From an uncultured Clostridia bacterium (lineage in GTDB: Bacteria > Bacillota > Clostridia > Oscillospirales > CAG-272): a stretch of 8,153 nt of DNA. The stretch lies in the NCBI GenBank assembly GCA_904502055.1, contig CAJGDZ010000077.1, positions 1-8,153 on the forward strand, in the 5' to 3' direction. The notes beneath the pieces are model-generated. The model did not search any database and had not been told where the DNA came from. It was given only the letters and a program-made list of their open reading frames with translations. Positions 1 to 6,098 of the stretch are shown one piece after another; positions within the stretch are counted from its first letter, which is position 1; every line of letters begins with the position of its first letter. A program made the position numbers and the translations under genes.

Positions 1-62
1 AAGGAAAAAAGAAGGAGTGCCAAACAAAACGAGAGCAAAAAGCTTTTCCAGCAAATTCGCAT
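1..62 (-). CDS. 5' end of an unknown exported or membrane-anchored protein (partial)
   Basis: Only the first 20 codons are in the window; the gene runs off the left edge. The ATG at 62-60 is preceded by a strong Shine-Dalgarno tract (AGGAGGAGG, 74-66) and a good promoter. The peptide starts MRICWKSFLLSF and continues with Cys, Leu, Ala and a run of Leu and Phe. This is a short basic N-terminus followed by an uninterrupted hydrophobic core, the pattern of a Sec signal peptide or an N-terminal membrane anchor. No cleavage site or lipobox is reached before the edge, so a lipoprotein, a secreted protein and an anchored protein all remain possible. It follows pmbA on the same strand after a 59-base gap. 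The reading frame is open to the edge. That this is a real gene start is well supported by promoter, ribosome binding site and signal together; the function is unknown. Confidence 0.7.
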   Translation of the reverse strand, partial: MRICWKSFLLSFCLALLLFS

Positions 63-65
63 ATT

Positions 66-118
66 CCTCCTCCTTTTTCACATAGCAACAGTATACCACA
101 CTTTTATGGCTTTTTCAA
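66..118 (-). promoter_or_regulatory. Sigma-A type promoter with extended -10, plus Shine-Dalgarno, for the left-edge gene
   Basis: Read on the minus strand, TTGAAA at 118-113 is a five-of-six match to the -35 consensus. After a 17-base spacer, TATACT at 95-90 is a five-of-six match to the -10. TGG directly before the -10 (98-96) gives the extended -10 TGn motif. The expected start of transcription is about position 83 (an A seven bases after the -10), giving a leader of about 20 bases. The ribosome binding site AGGAGGAGG (74-66) sits correctly before the ATG at 62. The promoter begins three bases after the pmbA stop codon, so the next gene can be transcribed independently of the mutS-to-pmbA unit. 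The leader is too short for a riboswitch. No operator-like repeat is obvious beyond the small GTATAC palindrome overlapping the -10. Confidence 0.75.
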
Positions 119-121
119 GTA

Positions 122-1465
122 TTATTTTCCTGCAATGCTCACATTTTTCAAAAGCACGTCGGGCGCACCTACGGCATGAAACACGCCGGGAACGCCAACG
201 GTGATACGATCGGACAGACCGTCGATGCTTTTGAGCAGATCGTAAAAATTACCGGCAATCGTAAACGACTTGACGGACTCTGAAAGCCGGCCGTCCTTGA
301 TGCGGAAGCCCGCACTTTCAATTGAAAAGTCACCCGTTACGGCATTGGCCCCCGCGTGAAGTCCCTTAAGCTCGGTCACGTAAACGCCGCCGTCTGCCCC
401 AACAAGAAGCTCCTCAAAGGAGGTGTTTCCCGCCTCGATCCCAAAATAATAGGGGGAAATGACAATTGCCGAGGAATATCCCGCCTTGGAGGCATTGGCC
501 GTAGGATTCTTTTCCATTGCCCTTGCGGTGCTGAGATCATAAAGAAGCGTCTGCAAAACGCCGTCTTTTATGATCGTCTTCGTCTCTGTGGACACACCTT
601 CCGCATCAAACGGCGTCTTTGCCACCAGATGCTCGGAATACGGATCGTCCACAAGCGTGACAATATCCGCCGCGATCCTCTCGCCCTCCTTGCCCTTTAA
701 GAGCGAAAGACCGAGCTTTGCGCTTTTTCCCGAGAAGACACCGGAAAAGGTGTCCAGAAGCACCGACATCTGCTTGCCGCTGAGAACGATCGGGTAAGTG
801 CCGCTTGGAAGCTCTGTGGCCCCCAGCTTTGAGAGGGCCTTGCTGACCGCCTTTTCGGAAAGCTCCTTTGTATTATCAAAGCTCGTTCCGAGGCGGTATT
901 CATAAGCATCCTCCGACTCTCCGTCCTTGCTCACAACCGCCGCAGAGACTGCTGAGTAGACATACGCCTCCTTATGCAAGGAAAGTCCGTAGGAATTACA
1001 AAGGTCGACGGAGATCTCGGTCGCACCGACCGAGCATTCGGTACCGTCGGTCACGTACTCACTTTCCGCATACGTCTGTCTTTGCATCTTAAGCGCGAGA
1101 TCGCAAAGCTCTGACGCCGAAGGCATAGGCAGAACCTTATTGTTCACCTCGCGGTATGAGTCTGAGCCCTCAAAAAGAACCGCCTCGTCCTCAGACTCAA
1201 TATACATGGCGTTATCCGCCGCCTTGGAAACCAAAGCACGCAGCTCCTCCTCGGTTATGTGCTCGCACGAGGCGTAGCCAACCCGACCATCCTTAAGGCA
1301 ACGGAAGCAAAGTCCAATCGAGTTTTCACTGCTGACCGAGCTGATCGCATCGCGGAAGGTCTCGGCCAAGGCACTGTTATTTTTTACATAGTAAACGTCA
1401 TAGTGAGAGATGCCCTTCTTATTCGCGGCATCGGCAAGAATTTCTTTGATTTCCGAAAAATTCAT
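122..1465 (-). CDS. pmbA: TldE/PmbA, non-catalytic partner of the TldD metalloprotease
   Basis: A 447-residue protein of the TldD/PmbA family (E. coli PmbA is 450), so full length. It lacks any HExxxH zinc motif, as expected for TldE, which forms a heterodimer with TldD, the subunit holding the active site. Recognisable family segments near the C-terminus are GLHAGANAVTGDFSIESAGF (about residues 368-387) and FTIAGNFYDLLKSI (401-414). In E. coli the complex degrades unfolded peptides, matures microcin B17 and degrades the CcdA antitoxin; the substrate here is unknown. The ATG at 1465 lies 9 bases after the tldD stop. Its Shine-Dalgarno site overlaps that stop codon (TGAGGAGG), which indicates translational coupling and matched dosage of the two subunits. 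The stop is TAA at 124-122. No intrinsic terminator follows. Confidence 0.95.
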   Translation of the reverse strand: MNFSEIKEILADAANKKGISHYDVYYVKNNSALAETFRDAISSVSSENSIGLCFRCLKDGRVGYASCEHITEEELRALVSKAADNAMYIESEDEAVLFEGSDSYREVNNKVLPMPSASELCDLALKMQRQTYAESEYVTDGTECSVGATEISVDLCNSYGLSLHKEAYVYSAVSAAVVSKDGESEDAYEYRLGTSFDNTKELSEKAVSKALSKLGATELPSGTYPIVLSGKQMSVLLDTFSGVFSGKSAKLGLSLLKGKEGERIAADIVTLVDDPYSEHLVAKTPFDAEGVSTETKTIIKDGVLQTLLYDLSTARAMEKNPTANASKAGYSSAIVISPYYFGIEAGNTSFEELLVGADGGVYVTELKGLHAGANAVTGDFSIESAGFRIKDGRLSESVKSFTIAGNFYDLLKSIDGLSDRITVGVPGVFHAVGAPDVLLKNVSIAGK

Positions 1466-1469
1466 ATAG

Positions 1470-1477
1470 CCTCCTCA
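1470..1477 (-). promoter_or_regulatory. pmbA ribosome binding site overlapping the tldD stop codon
   Basis: On the minus strand the tldD TGA stop (1477-1475) is the beginning of TGAGGAGG, so the AGGAGG Shine-Dalgarno core (1475-1470) shares the A of the stop codon. Only four bases (CTAT) separate the core from the pmbA ATG at 1465. A ribosome terminating on tldD therefore sits directly on the initiation site of pmbA. The arrangement supports the chosen pmbA start and suggests coupled synthesis of the two subunits. Confidence 0.8.
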
Positions 1478-2854
1478 TCTACCGCCCACGGTAATACTCG
1501 AAACACGGATCAGGGGCTGACCCACGTCGGTGGGAACCGAGCCGCTGGATGAGCCGCACATTCCCTGACCCGTGGCCAGGTTCTGACCCACCATATCAAT
1601 ATCCATAAGGATCTGCGAGCCGTTTCCGATCAACGACGCGCCGCGTACCGGCTCACAAATTTCACCGCCCCGAATGATATATCCCTCGCTGACCGCAAAG
1701 TTGAAATCGCCGGTCAGAGGATTGACCGAGCCGCCGCCCATCTTTTTGGCATACAGGCCGTACTCGATGGAACGAATGATGTCCTCGTTTTTATCCGGAC
1801 CGTTATCAATAAAGGTATTGGTCATACGCGACGTCGGCTCAAAGTGATAGTCCTGACGGCGACTGTTTCCCGTCATCGGCATTCCCATACGGCGCGAGCC
1901 GAGACGGTCGATCATATATTGCTTCAAAACGCCGTTTTCGATCAGCACGTTCCGCTTGGTGGGGTTTCCCTCGTCATCGATGTTGACCGAGCCCCACGCG
2001 CCGACGATTGTGCCGTCATCAATGGCCGTGACCTTGTCGCTTGCGATTTTCTGCCCCAGCTTTCCGCACATCTGCGAGGTGCCGGTGCCCACTGAGGTTG
2101 CCTCAAGAGAATGACCGCACGCCTCATGGAAGATCACGCCGCCAAATCCGTTTTCGATGGCTACGGGCATTCGGCCTGCCGGGCAATACGAAGCTCTGAG
2201 ATTTACCATCGCGTGACGCGATGCCTCCGCGCCAATATCCTCAGGCTTAAAGATCTCAAACATTTCCAGACCCATCCCGCGTCCGGGCGAGCAGGAGCCC
2301 GATTGGTTTTCTCCCTTATCCGATGCCACCGAGGACACCGCCATTCGGGTACGGATGTGCCGATCCGAGGTGAAAAGCTCCTCACTGTTGGCGATCCAAA
2401 CGGTGCGATCGACAAGTGCAAGCGTTCCCTGCACCTGCGAGATATGCGCATCGTAATCCTTCGCGGCAAAGCACCCCGCCTTAAGAAGATCGATCTTGCG
2501 GTTCATATCCGCACCAACCGGCTCCACCTCCACGGGATGAATATTCGGGAAGATCCGCTCGGTAAGACGGAGATCAACGCTTACCTTTGCATCGGCAATA
2601 ACATCGGCCACGCGTTGTGCGCAGGCCAGAAGTCCGCCGCGCGTCACGTCGCAGGTGGACGCGTATGCGGTTTGTGTGCCCTTAAACGCACGGATTCCCA
2701 CGCCGCTTATGACGTTATCGGTGATCTTTTCTATTTTGGAATCCACCAAAGACAGACTTTGCGTGCGAGTAAGCTCACAAAAGATCTCGGCAAAATCGGC
2801 ACCGCCTGACATAGCCTTGGCCAGCACCTCTGCCGCAATGATTTTATTCAGCAT
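1475..2854 (-). CDS. tldD: TldD, zinc metalloprotease catalytic subunit (TldD/TldE complex)
   Basis: A 459-residue protein, slightly shorter than E. coli TldD (481) but colinear with the family. The zinc site is visible as HEACGH at residues 243-248 (HExxxH, with Glu244 the catalytic base) together with a conserved cysteine in GQGMCG (Cys433), the position of the third metal ligand in TldD. The C-terminal stretch SVPTDVGQPLIRVSSITVGG is also typical. With TldE it forms a cytoplasmic heterodimer whose active site is enclosed and admits unstructured peptides. The start at 2854 is supported by GAAGGA (2866-2861) about six bases upstream. It follows tgt after 55 bases and overlaps the pmbA ribosome binding site at its end. 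The E. coli roles are maturation of microcin B17 and turnover of the CcdA antitoxin; no such substrate gene is seen in this window. Assignment is confident, physiological substrate unknown. Confidence 0.96.
   Translation of the reverse strand: MLNKIIAAEVLAKAMSGGADFAEIFCELTRTQSLSLVDSKIEKITDNVISGVGIRAFKGTQTAYASTCDVTRGGLLACAQRVADVIADAKVSVDLRLTERIFPNIHPVEVEPVGADMNRKIDLLKAGCFAAKDYDAHISQVQGTLALVDRTVWIANSEELFTSDRHIRTRMAVSSVASDKGENQSGSCSPGRGMGLEMFEIFKPEDIGAEASRHAMVNLRASYCPAGRMPVAIENGFGGVIFHEACGHSLEATSVGTGTSQMCGKLGQKIASDKVTAIDDGTIVGAWGSVNIDDEGNPTKRNVLIENGVLKQYMIDRLGSRRMGMPMTGNSRRQDYHFEPTSRMTNTFIDNGPDKNEDIIRSIEYGLYAKKMGGGSVNPLTGDFNFAVSEGYIIRGGEICEPVRGASLIGNGSQILMDIDMVGQNLATGQGMCGSSSGSVPTDVGQPLIRVSSITVGGR
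1479..1494 (-). repeat. Inverted repeat at the end of tldD, just upstream of the pmbA ribosome binding site
   Basis: TACCG (1493-1489), a four-base loop TGGG and CGGTA (1484-1480) form a perfect five-pair stem, extendable by one U-G pair. It lies in the last codons of tldD, three bases before the stop/Shine-Dalgarno overlap. There is no following U-tract, so it is not an intrinsic terminator. The sequence encodes the conserved TVGG end of TldD, so part of the symmetry may be a by-product of coding. Any regulatory role is inference. Confidence 0.35.
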
Positions 2855-2909
2855 AATGTTTCCTTCACAAAAGGTTTTTTATAGTATATTCCAATAACCG
2901 AGGCATCAT
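2855..2909 (-). promoter_or_regulatory. AT-rich tgt-tldD spacer with tldD ribosome binding site and a weak possible internal promoter
   Basis: This 55-base gap is the longest in the cluster. It holds the tldD Shine-Dalgarno site GAAGGA (2866-2861), well spaced from the ATG at 2854. It also holds a -10-like TATACT (2888-2883) in an AT-rich context, but no acceptable -35 hexamer occurs 16 to 18 bases upstream and there is no extended TG motif, so promoter activity is doubtful. The Shine-Dalgarno AAGG can pair with CCTT just upstream (2874-2871) across a five-base loop, or as five pairs with a G-U closing a three-base loop. No terminator-like hairpin with a U-tract is present, so transcription from tgt probably continues into tldD. 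Confidence 0.3.
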
Positions 2910-4061
2910 TCAGTCTGCCAAGCGCTCCCCAAGAATGAGACGGTACTTCTGATAAAAGCTTTCGAAGTAATCCCCGTCAAGCGCATCGCGGATCTTCTGC
3001 GTCAGATCGTTGTAGAAATAAATGTTATGCGTGACCGCAAGGCGCATACCCAGAGACTCCTTGGCCTTAAGAAGATGACGGATATAGGCGCGACTGTAGT
3101 TGCGGCACGCGGGACATCCGCATCCGGCATCCACCGGTCTTGCGTCACTCGCGTACTTCTCGTTCATAATATTCATCTTACCGTGCCACGTGAAAAGGTT
3201 TCCGTGACGCGCATTGCGACTGGGCATAACGCAGTCAAAGAAATCGATGCCGTAATGAACCCCCTCCAGAATGTTACACGGAGTACCTACGCCCATCAGA
3301 TAGCGCGGCTTTTCTGCGGGCATATAGGGCTCGACCGCATCGATGATGCGGTACATATCCTCAGTCGATTCGCCGACCGAAAGACCGCCGATGGCATAGC
3401 CGTTCAGATCCAGCTTTGCAATCTCCTTCATGTGCTCGATGCGAAGGTCCTCAAATACACCACCCTGGTTGATGCCAAAGAGCATCTGGTCGCGGTTGAT
3501 GGTATCGGGCAAAGCGTTCAGGCGCGCCATTTCTGCCTTGCAGCGAACCAGCCAGCGCGTGGTCCGTTCGCAGGACTGCTTTACGTAATCGTAGGGGGCG
3601 GGATTTTCAATGCACTCGTCAAACGCCATCGCAATCGTCGACGCGAGGTTGGATTGAATCTGCATACTCTCCTCGGGTCCCATAAAAATGCGCTTTCCGT
3701 CAATGTGCGAGGCAAAGGTAACGCCCTCCTCGGCAATCTTGCGAAGCACCGAAAGCGAAAACACCTGAAATCCACCGCTGTCGGTAAGAATCGGCTTTTG
3801 CCAGTTCATAAACTTATGAAGACCGCCAAGCTCCTTTATCAGTTTGTCACCCGGACGCACGTGAAGGTGATAGGTGTTGGAGAGCTCCACCTTACAGTTC
3901 ATCTCCTCCAGCTCCTTAGTTGAAACGCCACCCTTGATAGCCGCACAGGTGCCCACGTTCATAAACACGGGAGTCGGGATATCGCCGTGAACGGTGTGCA
4001 AAATTCCGCGTCTTGCGCGACCGTCCTTTTTCAAAAGCTCAAATGTATTTTTCTTATCCAT
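2910..4061 (-). CDS. tgt: tRNA-guanine(34) transglycosylase (queuosine pathway)
   Basis: A 383-residue TIM-barrel enzyme of normal family length. It exchanges guanine 34 of tRNAs for Asp, Asn, His and Tyr with preQ1, a late step to queuosine. Matching it to Zymomonas mobilis Tgt from memory, all key residues are present at consistent offsets: Asp94 in DSGGFQ (Zm D102), Asp148 and Cys150 in FDEC (D156, C158), Gln199 in GINQGG (Q203), GGLSVGE at 225-231 (G229-E235, with Val229 as V233), nucleophile Asp276 in FFDCVMPSRNARHG (D280), and zinc ligands Cys314, Cys316, Cys319 and His345. The Cys150/Val229 pair is that of preQ1-using bacterial enzymes, which argues weakly against queuine specificity. 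The ATG at 4061 fits the family N-terminus but has no clear ribosome binding site. It lies 23 bases after mutL. The frequent tgt partners queA and yajC are not in the window. Confidence 0.97.
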   Translation of the reverse strand: MDKKNTFELLKKDGRARRGILHTVHGDIPTPVFMNVGTCAAIKGGVSTKELEEMNCKVELSNTYHLHVRPGDKLIKELGGLHKFMNWQKPILTDSGGFQVFSLSVLRKIAEEGVTFASHIDGKRIFMGPEESMQIQSNLASTIAMAFDECIENPAPYDYVKQSCERTTRWLVRCKAEMARLNALPDTINRDQMLFGINQGGVFEDLRIEHMKEIAKLDLNGYAIGGLSVGESTEDMYRIIDAVEPYMPAEKPRYLMGVGTPCNILEGVHYGIDFFDCVMPSRNARHGNLFTWHGKMNIMNEKYASDARPVDAGCGCPACRNYSRAYIRHLLKAKESLGMRLAVTHNIYFYNDLTQKIRDALDGDYFESFYQKYRLILGERLAD

Positions 4062-4073
4062 TGTACTTGGTAA

Positions 4074-4086
4074 AGTCCCAGGGACT
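4074..4086 (-). repeat. Perfect small inverted repeat at the mutL-tgt junction
   Basis: AGTCC, loop CTG and GGACT form a perfect five-pair stem with a three-base loop. The first two bases belong to the mutL stop codon (TAG, 4087-4085) and the repeat ends 12 bases before the tgt ATG. It sits between an AAAGGA motif at the end of mutL (4095-4090) and the start of tgt, which itself lacks a close Shine-Dalgarno site. There is no U-tract, so it is not a terminator. It may influence initiation or coupling at tgt, but that is inference. Confidence 0.4.
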
Positions 4087-6076
4087 ATTTCCTTTCAAAT
4101 TGTTTATCCAAAGAATTCTTTGACATTTCCACTGCCACCGGTCTTCCGTGCGGACAGAAGGTAATGTCAGGCAGCTGCATCATCTTATCCACCAGCCACT
4201 TGATGTGCTCAGCCGGGTATTCTCTTCCCGCCTTGATGGCCGCCTTGCAGGATGCCTGATACAGCGCGCGCTCAAAGACAAGCTTGCGCGAGACCTCAAT
4301 GCTTCCCGTTTCACTGAGAATGCGATCCGCAAAGGTCACAAACATATCGCACACCGCATCGATTGAAACGCTGCCGGGCACCGCGGTGATCTCGGCTGAG
4401 TGCTTCTTGAGCGTAAAGCCAAAGCCAACCTTCTCAATTTCCTCACGGTAATTTTCAAGTGCTGTGATCTCATCGGTGGTCAGCATCACCTCGATGGGAA
4501 TCATCAAAAGCTGGGACAGTGCCTCGTTTTCCGCCATATGTGACCGAAGCTCCTCAAAAAGGATGCGCTCGTGTGCCGCGTGCTTGTCGATAACGATCAC
4601 CTTGTCCTCACGCTCTACGAAAACGTAAGAATGGAACGCCTCACCAATGATGCGGTAATCGCTGACTTTTTTGGGCTCTTGGCCCGCAATTGTCTCGCGA
4701 GAAACATTTACTTCTTCCTTTTTGATCTCGGAATGAAGATTCGAGCTCGGCGGCAGCTTTACTTCCTCTACCTTTTCCGATACCTCGGTCGGCCTTTGAG
4801 GTGCATGAGAAGCCGAGGTCTGTGTGGAAATATGCGGTGAGATTACCGCAGGCTCGGTCTCCCTTTTCGGAGCTTGGGGCGGCACGATCGCCTGTGTCGG
4901 CGGCTGCTGAACGGGCGGCTTTTCGGTAACAACCTCTGCCTTTCCGAAGGCACCGTCAAAAGAGATCTTCAGATTGGGATAGCTCTTTTTCAGATCCTCA
5001 ACCGGGACAAAAGCATTGGTATAGCTCTGCTTTTTGGGCTCGGGCTTTGCCGTTTTCGGGGCTTCAAAGTGGAAGTCGGGTCTTGTGATGTCCTCTTCAA
5101 GCGCTGAACGCACCGTATAGTATATGGCATCAAAGACCGGCTTTTCATTGGAGAACTTGACCTCAAGCTTGGCCGGGTGAACGTTGACATCCACCGCGCG
5201 GGGGCTGACCTCAACGTTCAGCACACAGCACGGATACTTCTCACTCGGAATATAGGAGCTGTAAGCCTGCTCAATGGCCGCCGAAGCGGTCTTGCTCTTG
5301 ACATAGCGTCCGTTAATAAAGAAATTTTGGTAATTGCGATTGGACTTAAAATTATCCGAACGTCCCACAAAGCCGCTAACTCTTACGCCATCGATCTCGG
5401 CATTGACCTGGATCATCTTCATCGCGAAATCGCGTCCGAAGATGGCATAAATGGTATTTTTGAGATTTCCGTCACCCGCAGTCTCAAACTTAACCGAGCC
5501 GTCCTGGATCATCTTAAAGGCAATGCGCGGCTGAGAGAGCGCCACCTTTTCCACGATCACGCTAACGGCGGCCGCCTCGGTCACGTCGCGCTTGAGAAAC
5601 TTGCGGCGCGCGGGGACGTTGGCAAACAGATCCTCCACGATCACCGTTGTACCGGTGGCACAGGCACGCTCGGTCAGCGAGATCATATTGCCGGCGCTGA
5701 CCTCCAGCATAGCGCCATACTGCGCTTCGGCGGTTTTGGATATAATACGCATATTGGAGACCGAGGCAATGGCGGCAAGCGCCTCTCCGCGGAATCCAAG
5801 CGTACCTACGTTTTCAAGATCCTCCGCCGTTTTGATCTTACTGGTCGCGTGACGGCGGATAGCAACGGGAAGCTCCTCGGGTTCCATACCGCAACCGTTG
5901 TCGCACACGCGAATAAAGGTCACACCACCGTTCTGGATCTCTACTGTGATCCGGTTGGCACCCGAGTCGATGGCGTTTTCCACCAGCTCCTTGACGGCCG
6001 ACGCAGGGCGATCAACGACCTCTCCCGCCGCGATCAGATTGGCAACCGCAAACGACAGAACGTTTATTTTTCCCAT
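4085..6076 (-). CDS. mutL: DNA mismatch repair protein MutL (endonuclease type)
   Basis: A 663-residue protein. The N-terminal GHKL ATPase domain (about 1-330) shows ELVENAIDSGA (Glu30 catalytic, Asn34 metal-binding), DNGCGM (59-64), GFRGEAL (94-100) and TGTTVIVEDLFANVPARRKF (141-160). Residues about 335-472 are a Pro/Glu/Lys-rich flexible linker. The C-terminal dimerisation and nuclease domain carries DKHAAHERILFE (497-508), matching the DQHA(x)2E(x)4E metal motif except Lys for Gln; QASCKAAIKAG (607-617); CPHGRP (641-646); and a final FER. QLLMIP (522-527) resembles the beta-clamp-binding motif of Bacillus MutL. It should nick the new strand after recruitment by MutS, consistent with a bacterium lacking MutH. 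The start at 6076 is chosen because conserved sequence begins there and AAGGAGGG is correctly spaced. The frame is open further upstream to 6184, but that extension overlaps mutS and is not family-like. Confidence 0.97.
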   Translation of the reverse strand: MGKINVLSFAVANLIAAGEVVDRPASAVKELVENAIDSGANRITVEIQNGGVTFIRVCDNGCGMEPEELPVAIRRHATSKIKTAEDLENVGTLGFRGEALAAIASVSNMRIISKTAEAQYGAMLEVSAGNMISLTERACATGTTVIVEDLFANVPARRKFLKRDVTEAAAVSVIVEKVALSQPRIAFKMIQDGSVKFETAGDGNLKNTIYAIFGRDFAMKMIQVNAEIDGVRVSGFVGRSDNFKSNRNYQNFFINGRYVKSKTASAAIEQAYSSYIPSEKYPCCVLNVEVSPRAVDVNVHPAKLEVKFSNEKPVFDAIYYTVRSALEEDITRPDFHFEAPKTAKPEPKKQSYTNAFVPVEDLKKSYPNLKISFDGAFGKAEVVTEKPPVQQPPTQAIVPPQAPKRETEPAVISPHISTQTSASHAPQRPTEVSEKVEEVKLPPSSNLHSEIKKEEVNVSRETIAGQEPKKVSDYRIIGEAFHSYVFVEREDKVIVIDKHAAHERILFEELRSHMAENEALSQLLMIPIEVMLTTDEITALENYREEIEKVGFGFTLKKHSAEITAVPGSVSIDAVCDMFVTFADRILSETGSIEVSRKLVFERALYQASCKAAIKAGREYPAEHIKWLVDKMMQLPDITFCPHGRPVAVEMSKNSLDKQFERK

Positions 6077-6090
6077 AGGAGTCCCTCCTT
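6077..6090 (-). promoter_or_regulatory. mutL ribosome binding site contained in a small inverted repeat
   Basis: Upstream of the mutL ATG the minus strand reads AAGGAGGGACTCCT. AAGGAGG is a near-perfect Shine-Dalgarno site seven bases from the ATG, which fixes the start of mutL. AGGAG (6089-6085), loop GGA and CTCCT (6081-6077) also form a perfect five-pair stem ending directly at the start codon, so the ribosome binding site can be masked by local folding. The mutS stop codon (6101-6099) is only 22 bases before the ATG, so ribosomes finishing mutS would pass over or melt this element. That suggests coupling of MutL to MutS synthesis. Symmetry and spacing are seen directly; the regulatory effect is inferred. 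Confidence 0.6.
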
Positions 6091-6098
6091 TTTTGTTT

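Noticed and set aside
2111..2809. A 232-codon plus-strand open frame opposite tldD.
   Set aside because: It is a shadow of tldD; the minus-strand frame carries the HEACGH zinc motif and the family C-terminus.
2883..2911. A promoter for tldD based on TATACT at 2888-2883.
   Set aside because: No acceptable -35 hexamer at 16 to 18 bases and no extended -10 TG motif; kept only as a weak possibility within the spacer entry.
3027..3923. A 298-codon plus-strand open frame opposite tgt.
   Set aside because: It mirrors the Tgt coding sequence, whose catalytic and zinc residues are all intact on the minus strand, and its translation has no recognisable domain.
2910..4061. Tgt as a queuine-salvaging rather than a preQ1-using enzyme.
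   Set aside because: The residues equivalent to Zymomonas C158 and V233 are Cys150 and Val229, as in preQ1 enzymes; no queuine transporter or salvage gene is in the window. Not fully excluded.
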